Assembly (NCBI GenBank): GCA_003248315.1
Contig: QKWM01000004.1
Span: 2,348,501-2,412,500, forward strand
Source of the DNA: Streptomyces sp. SW4
GTDB taxonomy: Bacteria; Actinomycetota; Actinomycetes; Streptomycetales; Streptomycetaceae
DNA: 64,000 nucleotides
Reading direction: 5' to 3'
A program made the position numbers and the translations under genes. Below, in pieces: positions 1-8,299 of this stretch (its first letter is position 1; each line of letters opens with the position of its first letter). Below the pieces are notes generated by a model that searched no databases, was not told the origin of the DNA, and worked only from the letters and a program-made list of their open reading frames with translations.

Positions 1-1
1 C

Positions 2-494
2 GATGAGGTCGAGGTCGAGATCGAGGACGAGGACGACCTCGGCACCACCCCCAGGGCGCCGCCCTCGCCGCCGGTCTCAGCGCCGAGATCGCCCGCGAGG
101 AGGCCCAGGCCAGAGAGTCGGCCGCCGTCGGCCCGACCGGCGCCGCCTGTGGGACGGCCTCGGCGGCGCAGGGCCCCGCCCCGGCCGCGGGCCCGGACAC
201 CGTCCTGTGGGACGACCGCGCGCTCCCGCTGTTCCCGCCGCAGCCCCCGCGCACCGGCCGCGAGCTGCTGGCCGACCACGTCATCGCGATGGTGTGCTGC
301 GCCGCGATGGACACCGCAGGCGCCACCCCGGGCCTGGACTGGCTCGACGGCCCCTCCCTGCTGATCGGCGGCGAGCGTGCGGCCGACCTGTCCCCCGGGT
401 CCTCAGCCTCATCGAGACCGGGGACGCGGCCCCGCTGCGGGCCTGGCTCGCCGAGCAGGGGATACGCCCGGAGAAGCCGGTACGCCTGGTCTGA
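2..494 (+). CDS. C-terminal part of an unrecognised protein (partial, frame-broken)
   Basis: The left edge of the window cuts this gene, so only its last ~165 residues are present. An acidic stretch (DEVEVEIEDEDD) leads into an Ala-rich segment and then a folded-looking end containing LLADHVIAMVCCAAMDTAG and a final LIETGDAAPLRAWLAEQGI. Reading continuously needs two single-base restorations, in a C run near 48-52 and a G run near 396-400; both move the frame the same way. I do not recognise the family. It lies upstream of purC in a purine-gene neighbourhood, which does not by itself suggest a role. Confidence 0.5.
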   Translation, partial: MRSRSRSRTRTTSAPPPGRRPRRRSQRRDRPRGGPGQRVGRRRPDRRRLWDGLGGAGPRPGRGPGHRPVGRPRAPAVPAAAPAHRPRAAGRPRHRDGVLRRDGHRRRHPGPGLARRPLPADRRRACGRPVPRVLSLIETGDAAPLRAWLAEQGIRPEKPVRLV

Positions 495-961
495 CCAGCG
501 CTGCCGACCACGCTGTCACCGCGCTGCCGGCAGCCCCGCCGAGCCCCCGAGCAACCAAGCCCCGAGGCCCCCGAGCCCCGTAGCGGAGCCACGCCACCGA
601 GCCCGCGCAGCCACGCCACCGAGCCCGCGCAGGCCGCGGCTGAGGCGCCCACCCGCGCCCCCGCGCCACCGAGCCCGCGCAGGCCGCGGCTGAGGCACCC
701 ACCCGCGCCCCCGCGCCCCCACGCCCGGCCCTGCGCCCCCGCGCCCAGCCCTGCGCCCCTGCGGCCCCCGCGCCCCTCGCCGAGGCGCACGCCGACACAC
801 GCGCCCCCGCCGTTCCGGACCCCCCAGTTCCACTTTCGGCCAGTTCACGACGAACAGTGACCGTGCGCGTGCGAGATGTGATGTGCTGGGACCGATCGCG
901 CACATGGCAAAGGCGTACGTCATACGCACGACCACGGGGGCATGAGGGAGGGGAATGACCC
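495..961. other. Intergenic region with GC-rich repeats and the promoter of the next gene
   Basis: No convincing gene is seen. The left part (about 590-780) is a low-complexity GC-rich tract with tandem repeats, annotated separately. The right part (about 820-960) is less biased and should hold the promoter for the gene starting at 962. A purine-rich ribosome-binding site lies at 943-952. Confidence 0.5.
593..711. repeat. 50-bp tandem repeat, about 2.4 copies
   Basis: The block starting CGCCACCGAGCCCGCGCAGG occurs at 614 and again at 664, with a single G/A difference between the two ~48-base copies. A truncated copy sits at 593-613. It is outside any gene I can support. Similar GC-rich minisatellites occur elsewhere in the window. 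Confidence 0.75.
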
Positions 962-2548
962 ATGGGGTCCGAGCAGGTCCGCCGCTGGGAGTCGGGAGCA
1001 CTCGCGCACGCCGTGACGGACCCCTTCGGCCAGGGCCCGGTGCCCTGGCTGCGCGGCGGTGAGACGTACTTCGGCGACGGCGGCCAGGTCGTCCCCTGGT
1101 ACGTGGACACCGATCCCGAGACCACCGCCCCGTTCACCGCCGACGCGTCCGTCACCGGCGCCCGCGCCGGCGATGCCCGCGCAGGCAAGGCCCCCGCATC
1201 CGGCGTCCGCGCCGGCCGCACGGCCACCCGCACCGCCGCGGCCCCCGCGCGCCGCTCGGACGGCGGCCCCGCGCCGCCGACGACGTCCGGCTCCAGATCA
1301 AGGGCTTCACCTCGACCGGAGCCGCCGCCCCCGGGGAGGCGATCGACTTCCACGTCACCGTCGACCCGCCCCAGCAGTTCGGCGTCGACGTCTACCGCAT
1401 CGGCCACTACGGCGGCGACGGCGCCGCGAAGATCACCACCAGCCCGCGGCTGTCCGGCATCGTCCAGCCCCGCCGCTCACCGCCGACCGCACGGTCTCCT
1501 GCCACCACTGGTGGCTGTCCTGGCGGCTCCAGATCCCCACCTACTGGAACCCCGGCGCCTACGTCGCCGTCCTCACCACGGCCGACGGCTACCGCTCCCA
1601 CGTGCCGTTCACGGTCCGCGACGACCGCCCCGCCGACCTGCTGCTGGTGCTGCCGGACGTGACCTGGCAGGCGTACAACCTCTACCCGGAGGACGGCCGC
1701 ACCGGCGCCAGCCTGTACCACGCCTGGGACGAGGAGGGCCGGCTGCTCGGGAGGCCGACGCCGCCACGACCGTCTCCTTCGACCGCCCGTACGCCGGCGC
1801 CGGGCTGCCGCTGCACGTCGGCCACGCCTACGACGTCATCCGCTTCGCCGAGCGCTACGGCTACGACCTCGCCTACGCCGACGCCCGTGACCTGCACGCC
1901 GGCCGCGTCGACCCGGCCCGCTACCGGGGGCTGGTCTTCCCGGGCCACGACGAGTACTGGTCGGCGGCGATGCGCCGCACCACCGAACGCGCCCGCGACC
2001 ACGGCACGTCCCTGGTCTTCCTCTCCGCCAACACCATGTACTGGCAGGTGGAGCTGTCCCCGTCCCCGTCCGGCGTCCCCGACCGGCTGCTGACCTGCCG
2101 CAAACGCAAGGGGCCGGGCAAGCCGGTGCTGTGGCGGGAGATCGACCGCGCCGAGCAACTGCTGCTCGGCATCCAGTACGCGGGCCGCGTTCCCGAGCCG
2201 CACCCGATGGTCGTCCGCAACGCCGGGCACTGGATGTGGGAGGCGACCGGCGCCCACGAGGGCGACGAGATCGAGGGCCTGGTGGCCGGCGAGGCCGACC
2301 GCTACTTCCCGCGCACCCCGCTGCCCGACCACGACGAACGGGTGCTGCTCGCCCACTCCCCGTACACCGACGCCGACGGCGTCCGGCGCCACCAGGAGAC
2401 GTCGCTGTACCGGGCGCCGTCCGGCGCCTGGGTCTTCGCGTCCGGGACGTTCGCCTGGTCCCCGGCCCTGGACCGGCCCGGCCACGTCGACCCCCGGATC
2501 CAGCGGGCCACCGCCAACCTCCTGGACCGCATCTGCAAACGCGACTGA
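962..2548 (+). CDS. N,N-dimethylformamidase beta-subunit-like protein (DMFA2 C-terminal-like domain)
   Basis: About 529 aa after repair. The middle and C-terminal parts (WLSWRLQIPTYWNPGAYV, DVTWQAYNLY, FPGHDEYWS, LLGIQYAGRV, GHWMWEATG, ASGTFAWSPAL) match the family built around the large subunit of dimethylformamidase as I know it. The catalytic role here is unproven and the substrate unknown. The N-terminal ~100 residues include a polar Ala/Arg-rich linker. Three one-base losses break the frame, near 1265-1275, in a C run near 1470 and in a G run near 1747. The start is ATG at 962 with a strong GGGAGGGG site 10 bases upstream. It is followed 69 bases later by purC on the same strand. Confidence 0.7.
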   Translation: MGSEQVRRWESGALAHAVTDPFGQGPVPWLRGGETYFGDGGQVVPWYVDTDPETTAPFTADASVTGARAGDARAGKAPASGVRAGRTATRTAAAPARRSDGGPAPPTTSGSRSRASPRPEPPPPGRRSTSTSPSTRPSSSASTSTASATTAATAPRRSPPARGCPASSSPAAHRRPHGLLPPLVAVLAAPDPHLLEPRRLRRRPHHGRRLPLPRAVHGPRRPPRRPAAGAAGRDLAGVQPLPGGRPHRRQPVPRLGRGGPAAREADAATTVSFDRPYAGAGLPLHVGHAYDVIRFAERYGYDLAYADARDLHAGRVDPARYRGLVFPGHDEYWSAAMRRTTERARDHGTSLVFLSANTMYWQVELSPSPSGVPDRLLTCRKRKGPGKPVLWREIDRAEQLLLGIQYAGRVPEPHPMVVRNAGHWMWEATGAHEGDEIEGLVAGEADRYFPRTPLPDHDERVLLAHSPYTDADGVRRHQETSLYRAPSGAWVFASGTFAWSPALDRPGHVDPRIQRATANLLDRICKRD

Positions 2549-2617
2549 CCCGCTGTCCGTGATCGTCCCGCCGTACGGGAGAATCGACGTACTTGGACAG
2601 AACCACGGGGAGGAACC

Positions 2618-3525
2618 GTGTCCGGATTCGTCGAAAAGCCCGAGCCCCGGCAGGTTCCGGGCCTGGTGCATCTGCACACCGGCAAGGTGCGCGACCTGTA
2701 CCGGAACGATGCGGGCGACCTCGTGATGGTCGCCAGCGACCGCATGTCCGCCTACGACTGGGTGCTGCCGACGGAGATCCCCGACAAGGGCCGTGTCCTC
2801 ACCCAGCTCTCCCTGTGGTGGTTCGACCAGCTCGCCGACCTGGTCCCCAACCACGTCCTGAGCACCGAGCTGCCCGCGGGCGCCCCCGCCGACTGGGCGG
2901 GCCGCACCCTGGTCTGCAAGTCCCTGCGGATGGTCCCGGTCGAGTGCGTCGCCCGCGGCTACCTCACCGGCTCGGGCCTGGCCGAGTACGACGAGTCCCG
3001 CACGGTCTGCGGCCTCGCCCTCCCGGAGGGCCTGGTCGACGGCTCGGAGCTGCCCGCCCCGATCTTCACCCCGGCCACCAAGGCCGACGTCGGCGAGCAC
3101 GACGAGAACGTCTCCTACGAGGAAGTCGCCCGCCGGGTCGGCGCCGACACCGCGGCCCGGCTGCGCCAGGTGACCCTCGCCGTCTACTCCCGTGCCCGGG
3201 ACATCGCCCGCGAGCGGGGATCATCCTGGCCGACACCAAGTTCGAGTTCGGTTTCGAGGGCGACGGCGACGAGCACCTGGTCCTCGCCGACGAGGTCCTC
3301 ACCCCGGACTCCTCCCGCTTCTGGCCGGCCGACCAGTGGCAGCCGGGCCGGGCGCAGCCGTCGTACGACAAGCAGTTCGTGCGGGACTGGCTCACCTCGG
3401 CCGAGTCCGGCTGGGACCGCAGGAGCGAGCAGCCCCCGCCGCCGCTGCCGGAGAAGGTCGTCGAAGCGACCCGCGCCAAGTACGTCGAGGCGTACGAGCG
3501 CCTGACGGGCACCCCCTGGAGCTGA
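2618..3525 (+). CDS. purC: Phosphoribosylaminoimidazole-succinocarboxamide synthase (SAICAR synthase)
   Basis: This cytoplasmic purine-pathway enzyme joins CAIR and aspartate using ATP to give SAICAR. It is about 302 aa, the normal length. Family marks include GKVRDLY near the N-terminus, VASDRMSAYDW, RTLVCKSLRMVPVECVARGYLTGSG (seen in two parts), FTPATKADVGEHDEN and DTKFEFGF. One base is missing in the G run near 3216 (after ARERG); restoring it joins the two halves. The start is GTG at 2618, directly after a GGGGAGGA ribosome-binding site. The gene stands apart from purS-Q-L, which lies 5 kb downstream. Confidence 0.95.
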
Positions 3526-3613
3526 CCGCACCGCCGGAACCCGGCAGCCCCGGGCCCGGAGGGCCGAAATCCCGGCCCCCCGGGGCCCGGCCCGGCGTCC
3601 GCCGGAAACGGCG

Positions 3614-3640
3614 AAGGCCCCGGTCGATGACCGGGGCCTT
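3614..3640. terminator. Hairpin between convergent purC and tRNA-Gly
   Basis: A perfect 12-bp stem (AAGGCCCCGGTC, loop GAT, GACCGGGGCCTT) lies between the purC stop and the minus-strand tRNA-Gly 3' end, so it can serve both directions. Confidence 0.8.
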
Positions 3641-3647
3641 GATCCAG

Positions 3648-3720
3648 AGCGGACGACGAGGCTCGAACTCGCGACCTCAACCTTGGCAAGGTTGCGCTCT
3701 ACCAACTGAGCTACGTCCGC
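3648..3720 (-). tRNA. tRNA-Gly (GCC anticodon), copy 1
   Basis: Read on the minus strand, the acceptor GCGGACG pairs with CGTCCGC. The D arm (AGCTCAGTTGGTAGAGC), the anticodon loop CTTGCCAA and the T loop TTCGAGC are standard. Discriminator is U and CCA is not encoded. Sequence is identical to the copy at 7623-7695. Confidence 0.95.
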
Positions 3721-3743
3721 GTTGCGCCGTGGCGCGAGAGCAA

Positions 3744-4358
3744 CTATACCCAACCGCGCTCGCGCGCGAGACGCACTGCCGCATGACGGTTCTCCGCCCC
3801 GAGCTTCGTCACCGCCGACGACAGGTAGTTCCGCACGGTCCCCTCCGCGAGCGCGGCCCGCTCGGCGATCTCCGTGATCGGCGCTCCGTCGGCGGCCAGC
3901 TCCAGCACCTCCGCCTCCCGCGCGGTCAGCGGCGAGTCCCCGGCGGAGATCGCGTCGGCCGCCAACTCCGGGTCCACGTAGCGGTTTCCGGCGTGCACCG
4001 TGCGGATGATCTCGGCGAGCCGCTGGGCGCTGAGCGTCTTGGGCACGAACCCGCGCACCCCCGCCGCGAGCGCCCGCTTCAGATGCCCCGGCCGCCCGTG
4101 CCCGGTCACGATCAGCACCTGGCAGCCGGGCAGCTCGGCCCGCAGCGATGTGGCGACCTTCACACCGTCCGCCCCGGGCATCTGCAGATCCAGGACGGCC
4201 ACGTCGGGTTCGTGCGCCCGCGCCATGGCCAGCGCCTCCGGCCCGGAGGCCGCCTCGGCGACCACCACCAGGTCGTCCTCGAGGGCCAGCAGCGCGGCCA
4301 GCGCCCCGCGGATCAGATGCTCGTCGTCGGCGAGCAGCACCCGTACCGCGGCGCTCAC
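3744..4358 (-). CDS. NarL/LuxR-type response regulator
   Basis: 204 aa. The receiver domain (residues ~5-120) has the acidic pair D11/D12, the phospho-acceptor D56 in VAVLDLQMP, a Thr in IVTGHG and K106 in FVPKT. The C-terminal LuxR HTH reads LTAREAEVLELAADGAPITEI and continues to AEGTVRNYLSSAVTKLGAENR. Start GTG at 4358 overlaps the kinase stop (GTGA), so the two are translationally coupled. It is the last gene of an ABC-ATPase, permease, kinase, regulator operon, so it probably controls its own transporter. An inverted repeat upstream of the operon (7466-7485) is the obvious candidate site. DesR/LiaR-like regulators are the nearest known type. Confidence 0.9.
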   Translation of the reverse strand: MSAAVRVLLADDEHLIRGALAALLALEDDLVVVAEAASGPEALAMARAHEPDVAVLDLQMPGADGVKVATSLRAELPGCQVLIVTGHGRPGHLKRALAAGVRGFVPKTLSAQRLAEIIRTVHAGNRYVDPELAADAISAGDSPLTAREAEVLELAADGAPITEIAERAALAEGTVRNYLSSAVTKLGAENRHAAVRLARERGWV

Positions 4359-5620
4359 GACGCGGCCCCCAGCGTCGCCCCGGCGGCCAGCGGCACCTCG
4401 GCCACCAGCCGGAACGTCCCCCCGCCGGCCCGGCCGGCCTCCAGGGTGCCGCCCACCGCGGACAGCCGCTCCCGCAGCCCCGCGAGCCCCGAGCCGCCCG
4501 GCGCGGCCGGACCGCCACCGGCCCCCGTCACCCCGTCGTTCTCCACCGTCAGCACCACACGTCCCTTCTCCGTCCGCACCGCCACGGCACACCGTTCCGC
4601 GTCGCCGTGCCGCAGCACGTTGGTGGTGGCCTCCCGCACCACCCAGCCGAGCGCCGACTGCACCTCGGCGGGCAGCCCGGCCGTGTCGCCGGTCACGGCG
4701 CAGTCGATCCCGGCGGCCGTCAGCACGCCGTGCGCCCCGGCGAGTTCGGCCTCCAGGTCGGCCTCCCGGTAGCCGCGGACGACGTCGCGCACCTCGCGCT
4801 GCGACTCCTGCGCGATGCGCTGCACCTCGATCATCTGCTCCACCGCCTCGGGCCGTCCGCGCCGGGTCAGCTGCACGGCCAGCTCGCTCTTGAGGGCGAT
4901 CACGGCGAGGTTGCGGCCCAGGACGTCGTGCAGGTCCCGGCCGAACCGCAGCCGTTCCTCGGCGACCGCCAGCCGGGCCCGGGTCTCACGGGCGTCGTGG
5001 AGCTCGTAGACGGCGTCGAGCAGCCAGACGGAGAAGACCGCGGTGAAGGCGAGGAAGCCGGCTCCCAGCAGCACGACGCACGTCATGACCAGCGAGGCGA
5101 GCGCGGGCAGGCCCAGCGGGAACGACACGGCCCCCGCGCCCACCGCGAAGCCGCCGGCCATGGCGATCACGCGCCGCCGGCGGCGCACCCCGAGCGCCAT
5201 CGCGCCGACGCCGAAGCTCAGGACGCCGACGAAGACACCGGCGGCCGTGGACCCGACGTCGCCGTTCTCGGGGCCGCGCTCCGCGATGGCGATCGCGATG
5301 GTCGCGACGACCGCGGTGAGGGCGCCGAGCGCCCACAGCAGCCGGACGGGCTGGGCGCGGCGCCCGCGCGTCCAGTCCAGTGCCCGCGCGGCGGTCGTCA
5401 TGCAGAGCGCCGCGTGGGCGAGGACCATCAGCGACAGCAGGGTCGCGAGCCGGGCGTCCACCTTGCCGTAGCCCGACAGCCCGAAGGCCCCGATCTCGCT
5501 CACCCCGAAGAAGTGGAACGACCACCGGGTGTACGTCTCGACCTTCTCCGGCGTGCTCTTCCGCCGCCACCAGCCCCTCGGCCTGCGCATCCGCTCGTCC
5601 GCCCCGTTCTCCTCGTGCAC
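4355..5620 (-). CDS. DesK/LiaS-type sensor histidine kinase
   Basis: 421 aa. The N-terminal half carries about five to six membrane segments (within residues ~45-205) with almost no extracytoplasmic loop, the layout of intramembrane-sensing kinases. The HisKA_3 box reads GRDLHDVLGRNLAV with phospho-acceptor H231. The HATPase domain has EATTNVLRHG (N box) and GSGLAGLRERL (G box). I chose GTG at 5620 because GAGAGGGG lies just upstream; a longer upstream frame would overlap the permease. It follows the permease by 13 bases and overlaps the regulator. No frame break is seen. Confidence 0.9.
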   Translation of the reverse strand: MHEENGADERMRRPRGWWRRKSTPEKVETYTRWSFHFFGVSEIGAFGLSGYGKVDARLATLLSLMVLAHAALCMTTAARALDWTRGRRAQPVRLLWALGALTAVVATIAIAIAERGPENGDVGSTAAGVFVGVLSFGVGAMALGVRRRRRVIAMAGGFAVGAGAVSFPLGLPALASLVMTCVVLLGAGFLAFTAVFSVWLLDAVYELHDARETRARLAVAEERLRFGRDLHDVLGRNLAVIALKSELAVQLTRRGRPEAVEQMIEVQRIAQESQREVRDVVRGYREADLEAELAGAHGVLTAAGIDCAVTGDTAGLPAEVQSALGWVVREATTNVLRHGDAERCAVAVRTEKGRVVLTVENDGVTGAGGGPAAPGGSGLAGLRERLSAVGGTLEAGRAGGGTFRLVAEVPLAAGATLGAAS

Positions 5621-5633
5621 CGGCGCGCCCCTC

Positions 5634-6448
5634 TCAGCGCCGCGGCTCCCAGCGGAACCACCGCCGTACAGCAAACACGGAGAGCACGGTCCAGGCCACC
5701 GCCGTGGCGACGGCGCCCAGCGCCTCGGCCGCGGACAGGTCGCCGGTCCAGCCGCCGCGCACCAGCGTGACGACGGGCGTCAGCGGCAGCAGCTCGCAGA
5801 CGGAGGCCACCCGGTCGGGGAACAGCTCCAGCGGGACGACCATGCCGGAGCAGATCATCGACACGAACATCAGCGGCATGGGCGTGACCTGCGCGCTCTC
5901 GCCGGTCCGGGTGAAGCTCGCGGTGACGGCGGCCAGTGCGGCGCACATCACGACGCCCAGCAGCAGACCGAGGACGGCCAGATGGGGCGCGGCCGGCGCC
6001 GCCATGTCGAGCAGTACGGCGCAGCCCGCCGCCAGCAGCAGGCTCTGCGCGACCCCGGTGACGGCGGCCGGCAGCGCGGAGCCGGCGAGGATCTCGGGGT
6101 CCCGCAGTTCACCGGTGCGCAGCCGCTTCAGGACGAGTTCCTCGCGCCGGACGACGAAGACGCCGACCAGGGTCGAGTACACGGCGAACAGCAGGGAGAA
6201 GCCGATCGAGGCGGGCAGCATGAGGGTGCCGGTGTTCAGTCCGGCCTCGGCGAGGTCCATCTCCTCGGCCGCCGACCGCACGCTGAGCGGCAGCACCAGC
6301 GGGACGAACAGCCCGGCGACGAGCGCGCCCTGCTCCGTCCGAACAGGGTCAGTTCGGCGCGGGCCAGGGCCGCCATCCGGCTCGCCGGCGTGGTGGCCGC
6401 CGTCCTGGGCGCGGACGCCGCGGGGGCCTGGGCGGGGGTGGCGCTCAT
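5634..6448 (-). CDS. ABC-2 type transporter permease
   Basis: About 271 aa with six predicted membrane spans, typical of ABC-2 exporters. Hydrophobic stretches include IGFSLLFAVYSTLVGVFVV, LGLLLGVVMCAALAAVTA and MFVSMICSGMVVPLELF, the last with the conserved short helix and Pro. The first ~38 residues are in another frame; one missing base near 6335-6345 explains this. ATG at 6448 overlaps the ATPase stop in an ATGA. With the ATPase it should form a drug, peptide or lipid exporter; the substrate cannot be told. Confidence 0.85.
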
Positions 6449-7422
6449 GCCGTGTACTCCTTCGTCGTCTTCGTCGTCCGCGGGGTGCGTTCCGCGGAGA
6501 ACTCCTTCGCGATGCCGAGGAAGGCCTCCTCCAGGGACGCCGACCTGATGTCGAGGCGGCGCAGCTCCACCCCGGCCCGTTCGGCCCACACCAGCAGGCC
6601 GGTGGCGGCGCGCTGCAGCTCGTGGGTGCGCAGGCGGACGGTCCGGCCCTCGGTCTCGTGGCCGGTCACGCCGAGGTCGGCGAGCGGCGGCAGATCGCCC
6701 ACGAAGTAGCCGTCGGGCAGGTCGAAGGTGATCCGGGAGGGCTGGGCGGCGGTGACCTCGGCCGGGGTCCCGGTGGCGGCGATGCGGCCGTCGTGCATGA
6801 TCGCGAGGCGGTCGGCGAGCTGCTCGGCCTCCTCCAGGTAGTGGGTGGTCAGCAGCACGGTCGTGCCGGCGGCCCGCAGTTCGCGGACCAACTCCCAGGT
6901 GTCGCGGCGCCCTTCGGCGTCCAGGCCGGTGGTGGGCTCGTCCAGGAAGAGCACCTCGGGGTCGCCGAGCAGGGCGAGGGCCAGGTCCAGCCGGCGCCGC
7001 TGGCCGCCGGAGAGCTGCTTGACCCGGACCGCGGACCTGGCCTCCAGCCCGACCAGCGCCAGCACCTCCGCGGGCGGGCGGGCGCCGCTGACGCAGCCCG
7101 CCCACATCCGTGCCGTCTCCGCGACGGTCAGCTCGGACGGGAAGCCGCCCTCCTGCAGCATCACGCCGGTGCGGGGGCGTACGGCGGCGCGGTCGGTGTA
7201 CGGGTCGTGTCCGAGGACCCGGACCCGCCCCGAGGCCGGGGCGGCCAGCCCTTCCAGCAGTTCGACGGTGGACGTCTTGCCGGCGCCGTTGGTGCCGAGC
7301 AGCGCGAAGATCTCCCCGCGGCGCACGGAGAAGGTGATGCCGCGCACGGCCTCGAACCCGCCCCCGTACACACGTCGCAGGTCGGTGACCTCGATCACGT
7401 GTTCGTGTCCGTTCGCTTCCAT
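6445..7422 (-). CDS. ABC transporter ATP-binding protein
   Basis: 325 aa, intact. Walker A is GTNGAGKT (residues ~43-50), followed by the Q loop in GVMLQEGG, signature LSGGQRRRLDLALALLGDP, Walker B LFLDEPTTGLD and the switch His in TTHYLEEAEQ. The ~100-residue C-terminal extension is typical of DrrA/CcmA-like exporters. First gene of the minus-strand operon ABC ATPase, permease, kinase, regulator. A TGTCAT-N8-ATGACA repeat sits 44-63 bases upstream of its start. Confidence 0.93.
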   Translation of the reverse strand: MEANGHEHVIEVTDLRRVYGGGFEAVRGITFSVRRGEIFALLGTNGAGKTSTVELLEGLAAPASGRVRVLGHDPYTDRAAVRPRTGVMLQEGGFPSELTVAETARMWAGCVSGARPPAEVLALVGLEARSAVRVKQLSGGQRRRLDLALALLGDPEVLFLDEPTTGLDAEGRRDTWELVRELRAAGTTVLLTTHYLEEAEQLADRLAIMHDGRIAATGTPAEVTAAQPSRITFDLPDGYFVGDLPPLADLGVTGHETEGRTVRLRTHELQRAATGLLVWAERAGVELRRLDIRSASLEEAFLGIAKEFSAERTPRTTKTTKEYTA

Positions 7423-7465
7423 GGCTCCAGCGTCCCGGTGCGCGGCCCGCGGCGGCAGTGCGCGC

Positions 7466-7485
7466 TGTCATCACCGGGCATGACA
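7466..7485. promoter_or_regulatory. Candidate response-regulator operator (TGTCAT-N8-ATGACA)
   Basis: A perfect 6-bp inverted repeat with 8-base spacer lies upstream of the ABC/two-component operon. A second overlapping inverted repeat, TGACAAATGTCA, is at 7481-7492. Dimeric NarL-type regulators usually bind such sites, so autoregulation by the operon's own regulator is inferred. Confidence 0.5.
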
Positions 7486-7487
7486 AA

Positions 7488-7556
7488 TGTCAGACGCGTG
7501 ACGGCACGGGTGTCGGACGCGTGACGGCACAGGTGTCGGACGCGTGACGGCGCGGG
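7488..7556. repeat. Three tandem 23-bp repeats next to the operator
   Basis: Three head-to-tail 23-mers beginning TGTCRGACGCGTGACGGC are at 7488, 7511 and 7534, with only two to three differences between copies. Each carries the half-site-like TGTC and an ACGCGT core. They abut the inverted repeats upstream of the ABC ATPase gene. Confidence 0.8.
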
Positions 7557-7586
7557 GAAGCGGAGCGCCGGCGAGGGTGCACGAAA

Positions 7587-7614
7587 AGACCCCGGTCCTT
7601 CAGGACCGGGGTCT
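7587..7614 (-). terminator. Terminator after tRNA-Gly copy 2
   Basis: A 12-bp perfect stem (AGACCCCGGTCC / GGACCGGGGTCT, loop TTCA) is followed on the minus strand by TTTTCG. It ends the tRNA-Gly transcript and shields the ABC operon promoter. Confidence 0.85.
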
Positions 7615-7622
7615 CATTCCCG

Positions 7623-7695
7623 AGCGGACGACGAGGCTCGAACTCGCGACCTCAACCTTGGCAAGGTTGCGCTCTACCAACTGAGCTACGTCCGC
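7623..7695 (-). tRNA. tRNA-Gly (GCC anticodon), copy 2
   Basis: Identical in sequence to the copy at 3648-3720, with anticodon GCC, GCGGACG acceptor stem and no encoded CCA. It is probably co-transcribed with the tRNA-Gly(UCC) 79 bases upstream on the same strand. Confidence 0.95.
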
Positions 7696-7774
7696 ATTGC
7701 CCCGACCGGCTCTCACCGATCGGTGCGGGCACCAGCCTACCTGATCCACAGCAGTGGTCCGTACGGCGGTGCGG

Positions 7775-7845
7775 AGCGGGTGACAGGAATTGCACACTGC
7801 GCCTTCCCCTGGAAGGGGGATGTTCTACTACTGAACTACACCCGC
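7775..7845 (-). tRNA. tRNA-Gly (UCC anticodon), atypical as written
   Basis: The acceptor GCGGGTG/CACCCGC is perfect and the D arm (AGTTCAGTAGTAGAAC) is plausible. The anticodon loop is CUUCCAG. As written the anticodon stem has one C-A mismatch; one extra G in the GGGG run restores five pairs, so a base is probably missing. The T arm (GTGTGCAATTCC) lacks the usual TTCRANY loop, which is unexplained. Confidence 0.7.
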
Positions 7846-7981
7846 AAGTCCGTGAGCTGGGCCTTTCGGCCTCGCCCCGCGGCGTGCTCCAGACTTTAGC
7901 TGATCACCGGGGGTGCCGCGCAAGTCGGTTGCCGCGAGGGGCTGCTGAGCGGCCGTCGGCCGTCCGCCGCGGGGCGGGTGC

Positions 7982-8299
7982 TCACTGCGCGGCGGCGAAG
8001 GCCTCGTACACCTTCTTGGGGATGCGGCCCCGCGCCGGCACGTCCATGCGGTTGGCCTGGGCCCAGGCGCGGACCGCCGCCGGGTCGGGGGCGACGTGCG
8101 TCTGCCGGTAGGCCTTGCCGGACCTCGACCGCTTGCGGCCGGCCTCCACATACGGCTCCAGGGCCTTGCGGAGTTTCCTCGCATTGGCTTCGTTGAGGTC
8201 GATCTCGTACATCTTGCCGTCGAGTCCGAAGGCGATCGTCTCCGCCGCTTCCGAGCCGTCGATGTCGTCGAAGAGAGTGACCACGACACGCTGCGCCAC
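7982..8299 (-). CDS. lsrL: Lsr2-family nucleoid-associated protein (LsrL position)
   Basis: 105 aa, intact, starting MAQRVVVTLFDDIDG. The N-terminal oligomerisation half carries ETIAFGLDGKMYEIDL. The C-terminal DNA-binding half carries RAWAQANRMDVPARGRIPKKV, in which the family's R-G-R AT-hook-like motif is seen. Lsr2 proteins coat AT-rich DNA and silence acquired genes. Streptomyces have two paralogues; the place directly upstream of purS fits the one called LsrL as I recall. Its upstream region (8300-8420) is notably AT-rich, so self-binding is plausible. No frame break. Confidence 0.9.
   Translation of the reverse strand: MAQRVVVTLFDDIDGSEAAETIAFGLDGKMYEIDLNEANARKLRKALEPYVEAGRKRSRSGKAYRQTHVAPDPAAVRAWAQANRMDVPARGRIPKKVYEAFAAAQ

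Noticed and set aside
593..711. CRISPR array
   Set aside because: The repeats here and at the other sites are directly adjacent with no unique spacers, so they are minisatellites.
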